Assembly: GCA_029932495.1 (NCBI GenBank)
Contig: JAOZPY010000180.1
Span: forward strand, 1-6,104
Direction of reading: 5' to 3'
Length of the DNA: 6,104 nucleotides
Source: Desulfobacterales bacterium
GTDB taxonomy: Bacteria > Desulfobacterota > Desulfobacteria > Desulfobacterales > JAFDCJ01
This document shows positions 1 through 6,104 of this stretch, one piece after another. The first letter of the stretch is position 1. Each line of letters begins with the position of its first letter. Below the pieces are notes generated by a model. It saw only the letters and a list, made by a program, of their open reading frames with translations, was not told the DNA's origin and did not search any database. The translations under genes and the position numbers were made by a program.

Positions 1-42
1 ATTTCAAGCTGTTTGAGGCGCTTTGCGCCGAGTTCTTGAAAT
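1..42. repeat. Two-part palindrome (nested stem-loop) at the left edge
   Basis: Bases 1-8 (ATTTCAAG) are the exact reverse complement of 35-42 (CTTGAAAT), giving an 8-bp outer stem. Inside it, 17-21 (GGCGC) pairs with 25-29 (GCGCC) around a TTT loop. Bases 9-16 and 30-34 form an unpaired internal loop. The structure folds in either strand and has no T-run directly after it on either side, so it is not a standard intrinsic terminator. It may be a dispersed palindromic repeat or a structured 3' end. The outer stem begins at base 1, so the palindrome could extend beyond the window. Confidence 0.5.
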
Positions 43-101
43 TTAGCCCACCGATTCGATGGCGCCCCAAATGGACACCTTTAGCGAAATCAAAATGCAT
101 G

Positions 102-127
102 TTGCGCGGGCGGACCGCAATTTTTTT
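102..127 (+). terminator. Possible weak intrinsic terminator reading rightward
   Basis: TTGCG (102-106) pairs with CGCAA (116-120) around a 9-base loop, and seven T follow at 121-127. This has the form of a rho-independent terminator for a plus-strand transcript entering from the left. The stem is only 5 bp and has two A-T pairs, so it would be weak. A plus-strand reading frame is open from base 3 to a stop at 150-152. If that frame were a gene, the hairpin would lie inside it, which argues against both readings together. No gene is confirmed here. Confidence 0.25.
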
Positions 128-194
128 GAGAAGTTACGCAAACACTATCTAATGATCGGTTATTACAAACGATATTCAAGCGTAAACGATATGT

Positions 195-203
195 TGTGGA
201 TAA
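195..203 (-). promoter_or_regulatory. Single exact DnaA-box sequence
   Basis: The minus strand reads TTATCCACA, identical to the high-affinity DnaA box. It lies in AT-rich sequence just past the stop codon of the membrane oxidoreductase gene. Only one exact box is visible, there is no cluster of boxes, and no dnaA, dnaN or gidA gene is near. An origin of replication is therefore not supported. It may be a chance match or a DnaA titration or regulatory site. Confidence 0.2.
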
Positions 204-217
204 CACCCGATGTGCAT

Positions 218-2221
218 TTATAAAGTCGCCCCGTCGATTATTTCGGCAATATCCTGAACTTCAATATCGCCGTTGGTGTCCCTGATGCCGTCAGTCAGCA
301 TCGTAATGCAAAATGGGCAAGCCGCCGCCACATGGGTCGCGCCCGCCGCGCTGATCTCTTCAACGCGTTCACGGTTAATCCGCTTGCCCAGATTTTCTTC
401 CATGAACATGCGCGCGCCCCCGGCTCCACAGCAAAACGCCTTGGCTTTGCTGCGTTGCAGCTCAATTAAATTATGGCTGTTATTAAACGCGCGCAACAGC
501 TCACGCGGTGCATTAAAAATTCCATTCCAGCGCCCCAGGTAACAGGAATCGTGAAATGTTAATTTTCCGATGCCGTCCCCGCTGGGCTTCAGTCGGCCCT
601 GGTTTACCAGCTCCAGTAAAAATTCGCTGTGATGAACAACATCATATTGCGCACCGAACTGGGGATATTCGTTTTTCAGGGTGTTGAAGCAGTGGGGGCA
701 GGTCGTCAAAATTTTTTTCGGCCGATACTGATTGAGAACCTGCACATTTTCTGCAATCATCATCTGCGCCAGGTACTCGTTGCCGGCACGCCGGGCCGCA
801 TCGCCGTTGCATCTTTCCTCTTGTCCGAGAATGGCAAAATCCACCCCGGCCTTTTTCAGCACCCGGGCCAGGGCCCGGGCGATTTTTTTGCCCCGATCGT
901 CAAAGGATCCGGCGCAGCCGACATAATATAAAATGTCCGCCTGCGGCTTGTCGGTCATCAGCGCGACATCCATCCCCCGGGCCCAATCCGCCCGGCTGTC
1001 ACTGCCAAAGCCCCAGGGATTGGACTGGTTTTCAAAGTTGGTGAATGTCTCCTGCATCTCGGGGGGAAAATTGGACTCCATCAGCACCTGGTATTTGCGG
1101 GCTTCAAGGATGATGTCCAGATGTTGAATGTTGACCGGGCAGATGTCTTCACACGCCCGGCAGGTCGTACACGACCACAGCACGTCACCGGTCACTGAAG
1201 ATTCTTCGCGCACCAGCGGTAAAACCGTATCGTATTGCCGGGCCAAAATTGCTTCGGACTGGGAAAAAAGATCCATCTTGATGTCATGAATCACCCGCTT
1301 GGGCGACAGGGGCTTGCCGGTGATATCCGCCGGGCATTGCTCCTCGCACCGGCCGCATTCGGTGCAGGCATAAAGATCCAGCACATTCTTCCAGTTCAGT
1401 TCGCAGACTTTGCCCAGGCCAAAGCTCTCCGCCTCCTCGTCTTCGATGTCGGTTTTGATCATCGCTTTGGGGCGCTCGAGCGGCTTTAAAAAAACATTGG
1501 GGGCAGCGGCCAGCAGATGCAGATGCTTGGAACCCGGGATGTACACCAGAAACCCGAGAATCGTCAGGATGTGAATCCAGTAAACGGTTTCAAAACCCAA
1601 GCGGGCGGCTCCCGGGGAAAGATTTTTCAGATCAAAAACATGATAGCCTATCTTTGAAATGGTAAAACAGCGGGAATAATTAAAAATACCGCCGATGGAG
1701 GGTACCAGAAGAAAAGCATTGATCAAATGAAAGGTGATGATGATAACCGCCGTAAAAAGAAGGATAAGCCGGGCATCGAGACCGTCAGTCAAATACCCGG
1801 GCTTGAGAAAAACGCGTCGATAAAACGCATATCCCAATCCGATGAGCGCCACAAACGCCAGAATGTCGGCGATAAAAAGATAAGCGCCCCAGATTCCCGG
1901 CATCCATTGCCCCACATGAAAGCCCGGGAAAACACCCCGGATCATCAATTCCAGGCTGTGGGGCTGAACCGCTAAAAATCCGAAAAAAATCAACGTGTGC
2001 GCAAGACCGGGCATGCGTTTGCGGCGCACGTTGGACTGTCCGACGACATCGGTAAAAAAAACCTTGATCCTGTCAAGAATCCGGTCCAGTTTAAAGGGTA
2101 CCTGCCCCTGCACAGAGCGCATCAGCAAAAAAAGCCGTTTGACTCTTATGAAAAAAGCAGAGAAGCCCGCGATGATGGCCGCCGCCACCAGAATCGATTT
2201 AACCCAAGGATAGATACCCAT
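218..2221 (-). CDS. Membrane heme-b/iron-sulfur oxidoreductase, probable ETF:menaquinone oxidoreductase (EMO/EtfD-like)
   Basis: This 667-residue protein probably carries electrons from the adjacent ETF to menaquinone in the cytoplasmic membrane. The N-terminal NarI-like part has about five hydrophobic segments (near 9-26, 73-95, 111-134, 150-174, 213-236). Candidate heme ligands are H75, H88, H165, H217 and H233. Two classical 4Fe-4S motifs follow: C286, C289, C292, C296 and C351, C354, C357, C361. Two CCG-type domains of the HdrB/GlpC kind end the protein. The first has C436, C471, C508 and C511, with a single Cys (ERCNG) in place of CCG. The second is complete: C560, C597-C598-G599, C635 and C638. 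The start at 2221 has only a weak GAG-type ribosome site, but it precedes the first membrane helix well. The position directly after etfBA fits families known as EMO in Syntrophus and EtfD (Rv0338c) in Mycobacterium. The family assignment is strong; the quinone and ETF partners are inferred. Confidence 0.9.
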   Translation of the reverse strand: MGIYPWVKSILVAAAIIAGFSAFFIRVKRLFLLMRSVQGQVPFKLDRILDRIKVFFTDVVGQSNVRRKRMPGLAHTLIFFGFLAVQPHSLELMIRGVFPGFHVGQWMPGIWGAYLFIADILAFVALIGLGYAFYRRVFLKPGYLTDGLDARLILLFTAVIIITFHLINAFLLVPSIGGIFNYSRCFTISKIGYHVFDLKNLSPGAARLGFETVYWIHILTILGFLVYIPGSKHLHLLAAAPNVFLKPLERPKAMIKTDIEDEEAESFGLGKVCELNWKNVLDLYACTECGRCEEQCPADITGKPLSPKRVIHDIKMDLFSQSEAILARQYDTVLPLVREESSVTGDVLWSCTTCRACEDICPVNIQHLDIILEARKYQVLMESNFPPEMQETFTNFENQSNPWGFGSDSRADWARGMDVALMTDKPQADILYYVGCAGSFDDRGKKIARALARVLKKAGVDFAILGQEERCNGDAARRAGNEYLAQMMIAENVQVLNQYRPKKILTTCPHCFNTLKNEYPQFGAQYDVVHHSEFLLELVNQGRLKPSGDGIGKLTFHDSCYLGRWNGIFNAPRELLRAFNNSHNLIELQRSKAKAFCCGAGGARMFMEENLGKRINRERVEEISAAGATHVAAACPFCITMLTDGIRDTNGDIEVQDIAEIIDGATL

Positions 2222-2246
2222 AAGAAGCTCAACCAGACTCTATTGC

Positions 2247-2260
2247 GGAGCCGAAGCGCC
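2247..2260 (-). other. Small UUCG-tetraloop hairpin in the leader of the oxidoreductase gene
   Basis: On the minus strand the RNA would read GGCGC UUCG GCUCC. This is a 5-position stem with one C-U mismatch, closed by a C(UUCG)G tetraloop, one of the most stable loop types. It lies about 25 bases upstream of the oxidoreductase start and has no U-run after it. It could mark an RNA processing or stability point between etfA and the next gene, or it could be chance. Confidence 0.25.
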
Positions 2261-2345
2261 CCATATAATGCGACAAAGCCTGCATGTAAGAATATCGTTG
2301 CCAGCTGGACTGGTTGACTCTGTTAAAGGATATTATGGATTCACC

Positions 2346-3305
2346 CTAACTCTTTTGTTCTCTGAGAACCTGAGTCAAAACCGGTACCACTTCAAACAAA
2401 TCACCGATGATGCCGTAATCGCATTTTTCAAAAATCGGGGCTTCCGCATCGGTATTGATCGCCACAATGACTTTGGATGTTTTCATACCGGCAAAATGCT
2501 GAACCGATCCAGACAGCCCGCAGCCGATATAAAGTTTGGGACTCACCGTCTTTCCGGTCTGCCCGATCTGCATGCTGTGAGGTGCATAGCCGGCATCCAC
2601 GGCTGCGCGCGAGGCCCCCACGGCAGCGCCGAGCACATCGGCACATTGTTGCAATAGATTATAATTTTCCGCCGCCCCGATGGGGTACCCGCCGGTGATG
2701 ATGATATTGGCCTCGGTCAAATCCACTGCCCCGGTTCGGCTTTTCTCGATCTCTTTTACCGCAAGCTTTCCGGGGTCCTGCACCGAAGCGCGATATTCAA
2801 TCAACTCGCACTGGCATGGTGCGATCTGCGCCTCGATGGTGTTGGGTCGCACACTGCAAACAAACGGATTGGCATTGATTTTGACAGTCGCGACGGTTTT
2901 ACCCGAAAAATGGGATTTGCTCACAGTCTGGGAGGACAGATCGATACCGATACAATCCTGCACCAGCGGTGCATCCATTAAGGCGGCCACGCGCGCCAGC
3001 AAATCCCTTCCTCTGGCGCTGCTCAGCCCTAAAAACGCAGTGATCTCGAAATGATTGACTGCCTCTGCCAGGGCGGCAGCCTGCAAATCGGGTTTTGAGG
3101 ACAAATCACCGCCGTCAGTGCCAAGCGACACGATTTTCTGAACGCCATATGACTGCAGGGCATCTTGATATGCGTCTGCATTCCCATCTAAAACAAATGC
3201 ATGGATTTCAGCATCGCCATGGCCTCTTGCGGCAGTGATAACGCCAAAATTGGCTTCCTTGACCCCATTTTCACCGGTCTCGATCCAAATGCCAGCCTTG
3301 AACAT
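2346..3305 (-). CDS. etfA: Electron-transfer flavoprotein alpha subunit
   Basis: This 319-residue protein is the FAD-binding subunit of a soluble cytoplasmic ETF that takes electrons from flavin dehydrogenases. The N-terminal domain carries ARGRDLLARVAALMDAPLV (97-115), typical of EtfA. The C-terminal FAD domain has GASRAAVDAGY (230-240), QIGQTGKTVSPKLYIG (246-261), GLSGSVQHFAGM (263-274) and AINTDAEAPIF (282-292). By family comparison, S232, R233, T250, Q269, H270, N284 and D302 contact the flavin. The motif before this, GGYPIGAAEN (205-214), differs from the common GGRG form. Length is normal. The start is supported by AGGAGAAGGA at 3309-3318, just upstream. It follows etfB by a 117-base gap, and the membrane oxidoreductase lies downstream. 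Whether the ETF is simple or electron-bifurcating cannot be settled from sequence alone. Confidence 0.96.
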   Translation of the reverse strand: MFKAGIWIETGENGVKEANFGVITAARGHGDAEIHAFVLDGNADAYQDALQSYGVQKIVSLGTDGGDLSSKPDLQAAALAEAVNHFEITAFLGLSSARGRDLLARVAALMDAPLVQDCIGIDLSSQTVSKSHFSGKTVATVKINANPFVCSVRPNTIEAQIAPCQCELIEYRASVQDPGKLAVKEIEKSRTGAVDLTEANIIITGGYPIGAAENYNLLQQCADVLGAAVGASRAAVDAGYAPHSMQIGQTGKTVSPKLYIGCGLSGSVQHFAGMKTSKVIVAINTDAEAPIFEKCDYGIIGDLFEVVPVLTQVLREQKS

Positions 3306-3422
3306 TTATCCTTCTCCTGGGTTACCGTTGTCAAATATGGCCTGTGGCGCAGCCGTGTTCTCTAAATGCAAATTTTCAACTGGATATCCATACCCGCAGG
3401 ATCTGTCGCGAAAAGAGCCGCT

Positions 3423-4190
3423 TTACAGGATTTTTTCTTCTTCTTTTAAAGCTTTGACCAGCTGCTCAACGGACTCGCGGGTTGACCCTTCGAAAATTTT
3501 GGCTTTTCCCCTTTCCGGAACCGCTTCAAGCTTTATGATTTCCGTCAAGGGGAAAGACAAGTCCAGTCCTAAATCAGCGATATCGACTTGCTTGATCTCC
3601 TTTTTCTTGGCCCGCAAAACTTGCGGCAGCTTCGGGTAGGGCGGATCATTCAAACCACGGTTGGCCCCGATCACGCAGGGCAGCTGAATCTGCAAAACTT
3701 CTGTTGCGCCACCACCGATATCATGCTCGGCGATCGCCTGATTCTCATTGACGCTCAAAGCGACGACATCAGTAACCACCGCCATGCCGAAGGCTTGTGC
3801 CAAACGAAACGGGGTCTGCATCCCTTCGCTGTCGATGGACTGCCGGCCGCAAAATATCATATCTGCTGTCCCGTCTTGCGCGATGGCTTTTTTCAACGCT
3901 TGCGCTGTTAAAGCACTGTCAAGAAACTGGGCATCGGTTTTAACCAGGATCCCACGGTCGGCTCCCATTGCCAGAGCCGACCGCATGCTGCTTACCGCAG
4001 ATTCCTTGCCGACCGTAACGAGGACGACCTCACCCCCGTTGCGTTTAACCAGCTGGACGGCCTCCTCCACCGCATATTCATCATAAGGATTGACAATGAA
4101 CTTGCACGTCTCCGCAAATCCACTGCCGCCGACCACGGTGATCCTGGCTGCTGTATCGGGAACATGTTTGACACATACATAGATCTGCAT
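3423..4190 (-). CDS. etfB: Electron-transfer flavoprotein beta subunit
   Basis: The protein is 255 residues from the chosen start and pairs with EtfA to form the ETF heterodimer; the beta subunit holds AMP or a second FAD. Visible family signatures are CVKHVPDT (6-13), NPYDEYAVEEAVQL (34-47), GRQSIDSEGMQTP (115-127) and the C-terminal LPQVLRAKKKEI (188-199). The last of these matches the AKKK motif of EtfB. The nucleotide loop usually reads like QAIDGDTGQ in this family; here it is QSIDSEGMQ, a clear departure. The frame stays open upstream to an ATG at 4247, which would add 19 residues. MQIYVCVKHVPD at 4190 is preferred because it matches the usual N-terminus and has GAAAGGAC-like ribosome-site sequence at the right distance. 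The aminotransferase ends 62 bases upstream. Confidence 0.95.
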   Translation of the reverse strand: MQIYVCVKHVPDTAARITVVGGSGFAETCKFIVNPYDEYAVEEAVQLVKRNGGEVVLVTVGKESAVSSMRSALAMGADRGILVKTDAQFLDSALTAQALKKAIAQDGTADMIFCGRQSIDSEGMQTPFRLAQAFGMAVVTDVVALSVNENQAIAEHDIGGGATEVLQIQLPCVIGANRGLNDPPYPKLPQVLRAKKKEIKQVDIADLGLDLSFPLTEIIKLEAVPERGKAKIFEGSTRESVEQLVKALKEEEKIL

Positions 4191-4197
4191 CCGGGTG

Positions 4198-4205
4198 GTC
4201 CTTTC
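4198..4205 (-). promoter_or_regulatory. Ribosome binding site that fixes the etfB start
   Basis: The minus strand reads GAAAGGAC here, with the purine core eight bases from the ATG at 4190. The alternative upstream ATG at 4247 would sit only five bases past the aminotransferase stop codon, and its extra residues do not resemble EtfB proteins. This site therefore supports the shorter protein. Confidence 0.6.
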
Positions 4206-4206
4206 A

Positions 4207-4247
4207 GAAAAATTGCGGATGTTAGTTGGATTCCTGCCGGCCCGCAA
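4207..4247 (-). terminator. Large-loop hairpin with U-run between aminotransferase and etfB
   Basis: On the minus strand TTGCGG (4247-4242) can pair with CCGCAA (4218-4213), followed by a short T-run ending near 4207. The loop is 23 bases and contains a GCCGGC palindrome that could fold on itself. This is at best a weak or partial terminator. It could lower etfBA expression relative to the upstream genes, but chance is a serious alternative. Confidence 0.2.
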
Positions 4248-4252
4248 AAAGA

Positions 4253-5341
4253 TTACCCAAAATACTCTTTGATGAATTTGACGAATCGTTCATTTTCTTC
4301 ATCAAGGCCGGGGGTAACCCGGAAATAGCCGGTCTTGCCATGAATTTCACCAATGCGTTTGAGGTAAATCTTCTGTGCCAGGGCAGCATCCAGAATCTCG
4401 GAGGTGCTTTTACCGCTCATGGTGGCATCCACCAGCATGTAATTGCCGTGAGCCGGATAGGGATTGAGGCCCAGTTGCTTGAGCTCCTTGTAAAAAATAT
4501 CCATCCAGCGGTTGTTGTGCCGGACCTTGGCCTCGATTTCCTCGGGATTGTCCATGATGGCTTCAGCGGCTGCAGCAGACATCAGACTGACGTTCCAGGG
4601 CAAAAACATGGTGTTAAATGCATTGATCATCTCTTCAGTTCCCAGCACGAAACCGAAACGAAGACCGGCAAAACCGTGCGCCTTGGACCATGTTACCGAC
4701 AAAAACACCTGGGGATATTTGTTGATCAGGGGGGCCTTGGACGGCTTGTCCGGCGTATAGGCGCCATAGGCCTCATCGATACACAGGGGAATGCCGGTCT
4801 CACAGAAGCGGATCAGATCGTCATCATCAATATAGACTCCCGTGGGATTGTTGGGATTGATGATCAGAATCAGTTTGGTTTTTTCATTGATCGCCTTGAG
4901 CATGCCTTCCACGTCATACTGCAGATCCCCTTCACGCACGGGAATCTGAACCACCTTGGCACCGCACAGCTCGGCGCGCGGCGGGAAAAGCCCGAAGGTC
5001 GGATCAGACATGATAATTTCATCACCCGGTTTCAAAAAAAGGCGCATCATGGCATCAATGGTCTCCGAAGAGCCGTTGCACAATGCCACGTTGTCCGGAC
5101 CCAAATCGTACATCTTGCCGATCCTCTCCCTTAATCCCTTCATGCTGTCCGGGTAGCGATTGCCCTTGCGTACGGCATCGGCCACGGCCTGCACGATTTT
5201 TTCCGAGGGCGGGATCGGATTTTCATTGAGCATCAACCGCGCATTTTCCGGGTGAGCCCAGGCATGATCCAGGATGCTGGTATTATATTCGCGGGCACTC
5301 ATCAGCCAGGGTACAAACCAGTCTTTTAATTCTTTTGTCAT
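4253..5341 (-). CDS. Class I/II PLP-dependent aminotransferase, HisC-like
   Basis: This 362-residue cytoplasmic enzyme belongs to fold-type I aminotransferases and most resembles the histidinol-phosphate aminotransferase group. Visible landmarks are LNENPIPPS (38-46), the NGSSETID cofactor-phosphate region (89-96), NPNNPTG (162-168), CIDEAY with D189 for the pyridine nitrogen and Y192, and TWSKAHGFAGLRFGF (217-231). In the last motif K220 is the Schiff-base lysine and R228 binds the cofactor phosphate. R341 in YFRVTPG should hold the substrate carboxylate. All catalytic residues are present and the length is normal. The start at 5341 is preceded by a perfect AAGGAGG (5347-5353) five bases away. 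No other histidine-synthesis gene is near, and the neighbours are alanine dehydrogenase and ETF genes. A catabolic or aromatic/alanine-type substrate is therefore as likely as histidinol phosphate. The substrate is not determined. Confidence 0.92.
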   Translation of the reverse strand: MTKELKDWFVPWLMSAREYNTSILDHAWAHPENARLMLNENPIPPSEKIVQAVADAVRKGNRYPDSMKGLRERIGKMYDLGPDNVALCNGSSETIDAMMRLFLKPGDEIIMSDPTFGLFPPRAELCGAKVVQIPVREGDLQYDVEGMLKAINEKTKLILIINPNNPTGVYIDDDDLIRFCETGIPLCIDEAYGAYTPDKPSKAPLINKYPQVFLSVTWSKAHGFAGLRFGFVLGTEEMINAFNTMFLPWNVSLMSAAAAEAIMDNPEEIEAKVRHNNRWMDIFYKELKQLGLNPYPAHGNYMLVDATMSGKSTSEILDAALAQKIYLKRIGEIHGKTGYFRVTPGLDEENERFVKFIKEYFG

Positions 5342-5384
5342 TTTTGCCTCCTTACTTTACCTATTGGGTTGAAAATTAAATTGT

Positions 5385-5415
5385 GCACCGCCCGGTAATG
5401 CCCACCGGGCGGTGC
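5385..5415 (-). terminator. Strong perfect stem-loop between ald and the aminotransferase gene
   Basis: GCACCGCCCGGT (5385-5396) and ACCGGGCGGTGC (5404-5415) form a perfect 12-bp stem, ten of twelve pairs G-C, around a 7-base loop. On the transcribed minus strand it is followed by ACAATTTAATTTTC, a broken rather than clean U-run. It begins about 35 bases after the ald stop codon. It could be a partial intrinsic terminator or attenuator, or a 3'-end stabiliser that sets ald mRNA apart from the downstream genes. The structure is certain from sequence; its function is not. Confidence 0.55.
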
Positions 5416-5427
5416 CTGTATGCAATT

Positions 5428-5446
5428 GGCGGTCAACATCACCGCC
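5428..5446 (-). other. Second small stem-loop just after the ald stop
   Basis: GGCGGT (5428-5433) pairs perfectly with ACCGCC (5441-5446) around a 7-base loop, directly after the ald stop codon on the transcribed strand. Its arms repeat the GGCGGT/ACCGCC core of the stronger stem-loop at 5385-5415, so cross-pairing between the two is possible. No U-run follows. Confidence 0.4.
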
Positions 5447-5450
5447 TGCT

Positions 5451-6104
5451 TTACCCCAGCACTGAATCCAGCGGGGTGTACGGCATCGAAAACGCCTCGG
5501 CCACGCCCGGATAGGTGACCTTGCCTTCGAGAATATTAATGCCCCTGGCGATTTCCGGATTGTCCTTGGCGGCCTTTTCATAGCCCTTGTCCGCCAGTTC
5601 CAGCGCGTAGGGTAAGGTCGCATTGGTCAACGCAACGGTGGAGGTCATGGACACCGCCCCGGGCATGTTGGCCACGCAGTAATGCACGATACCATCGACT
5701 TCAAATATGGGATCGTCATGGGTGGTGGGTTTGGAAGTTTCGATGCAGCCGCCCTGGTCAATGGCCACATCCACGATGACCGAGCCTTTTTTCATGTAAG
5801 ACAGCATTTCGCGGGTAATCAGCCGGGGTGCGGTGGCCCCCGGGATGAGCACGGCACCCACCACCAAATCGGCCTCTTTCAAAAACTTGCGCACACTGGC
5901 CGGGCTGGAGGCGATCGGGAAACAATTTTTGGGCATCACCTCGCTTAAATACCGCAGCCGCTGTAAATTCGTATCCAGCAGATACACCTTGGCGCCCAAG
6001 CCGCAGGCCACCATCGCCGCGTTGGTGCCGACCACACCACCGCCGATCACCAGCACCGTGCCCGGTTCCACCCCCGGCACACCACCCAGCAAAACCCCCT
6101 TGCC
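5451..6104 (-). CDS. ald: Alanine dehydrogenase, C-terminal part (5' end outside the window)
   Basis: This is the last 217 residues of an NAD-dependent L-alanine dehydrogenase, which interconverts L-alanine with pyruvate, ammonia and NADH in the cytoplasm. The frame is open to the right edge (first codon GGC at 6104), so the true start lies outside. Families of this type are about 370 residues, so roughly 150 are missing, including the N-terminal catalytic lysine and histidine. Counting from the edge, the protein shows LLGGVPGVEPG (5-15), the Rossmann loop GGGVVGTNAA (21-30), then VDVAIDQGGCIETS and the signature HYCVANMPGAVSMTS. The end, PYTPLDSVLG, is a usual C-terminus. A TTG near the edge is an internal leucine, not a start. 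It is probably the first known gene of the cluster and is separated from the aminotransferase by two stem-loops. Identity is secure. Confidence 0.95.
   Translation of the reverse strand, partial: GKGVLLGGVPGVEPGTVLVIGGGVVGTNAAMVACGLGAKVYLLDTNLQRLRYLSEVMPKNCFPIASSPASVRKFLKEADLVVGAVLIPGATAPRLITREMLSYMKKGSVIVDVAIDQGGCIETSKPTTHDDPIFEVDGIVHYCVANMPGAVSMTSTVALTNATLPYALELADKGYEKAAKDNPEIARGINILEGKVTYPGVAEAFSMPYTPLDSVLG

Noticed and set aside
144..210. Origin of replication suggested by the DnaA box and AT-rich sequence
   Set aside because: Only one exact box is present, and no replication gene or box cluster is nearby.
2262..2289. Possible minus-strand promoter (TTACAT, 16 bases, TATATG) upstream of the membrane oxidoreductase
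   Set aside because: Both hexamers match the sigma-70 consensus poorly, and similar pairs are expected by chance in an AT-rich gap. It is not listed as a feature.
3381..3390. Perfect 10-base palindrome TGGATATCCA between etfB and etfA
   Set aside because: It is short, isolated and lacks a second copy or promoter context. A chance match is sufficient.
4191..4247. Longer EtfB with 19 extra N-terminal residues
   Set aside because: The extra residues do not resemble any EtfB start, the upstream ATG begins almost at the preceding stop codon, and a good ribosome site precedes the inner ATG at 4190.
4226..5134. Plus-strand open frame of 302 codons opposite the aminotransferase
   Set aside because: The minus strand here encodes every catalytic motif of a PLP aminotransferase at the right spacing. 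The plus frame shows no family signature and is explained as an antisense shadow.

Overview
The window looks like part of the chromosome of an anaerobic, respiring bacterium. The best guess is a sulfate reducer or syntroph of the Desulfobacterota. This rests on the gene content (a soluble electron-transfer flavoprotein next to a membrane heme/iron-sulfur protein of the CCG family) and on moderate GC. No rRNA or other taxonomic marker is present, so the assignment is inference. I see no mobile element, CRISPR array, tRNA or rRNA.

All five protein genes lie on the minus strand and read from right to left. In transcription order they are: alanine dehydrogenase (5451 to beyond 6104, its 5' part outside the window); a HisC-like class I/II PLP aminotransferase (4253-5341); ETF beta subunit (3423-4190, start moved inward from a longer open frame); ETF alpha subunit (2346-3305); and a 667-residue membrane protein with a NarI-like heme-b domain, two 4Fe-4S ferredoxin motifs and two CCG domains (218-2221). 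The gaps are 109, 62, 117 and 124 bases. No gene faces the other way, so one transcript with internal control points is plausible but not proven.

The last three genes form a recognisable electron-transfer module. ETF takes electrons from a flavin dehydrogenase, and the membrane protein (called EMO, EtfD or DUF224-type in related systems) passes them to menaquinone. The first two genes are amino-acid enzymes: alanine to pyruvate plus ammonia and NADH, and an amino-group transfer. No acyl-CoA or other flavin dehydrogenase that would feed the ETF is in the window, so the link between the two halves is the main open question.

Non-coding sequence is short. The ald/aminotransferase gap holds a perfect 12-bp stem-loop and a second 6-bp stem-loop whose arms could pair in alternative ways. 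The left 217 bases, downstream of the operon, hold a two-part palindrome at 1-42, a plus-strand hairpin followed by seven T, a 9-base direct repeat and one exact DnaA-box sequence. No convincing intrinsic terminator for the minus-strand operon is seen before the left edge. I found no clearly undescribed system. The most interesting points are the gene grouping, the stem-loops and sequence deviations in the ETF subunits.
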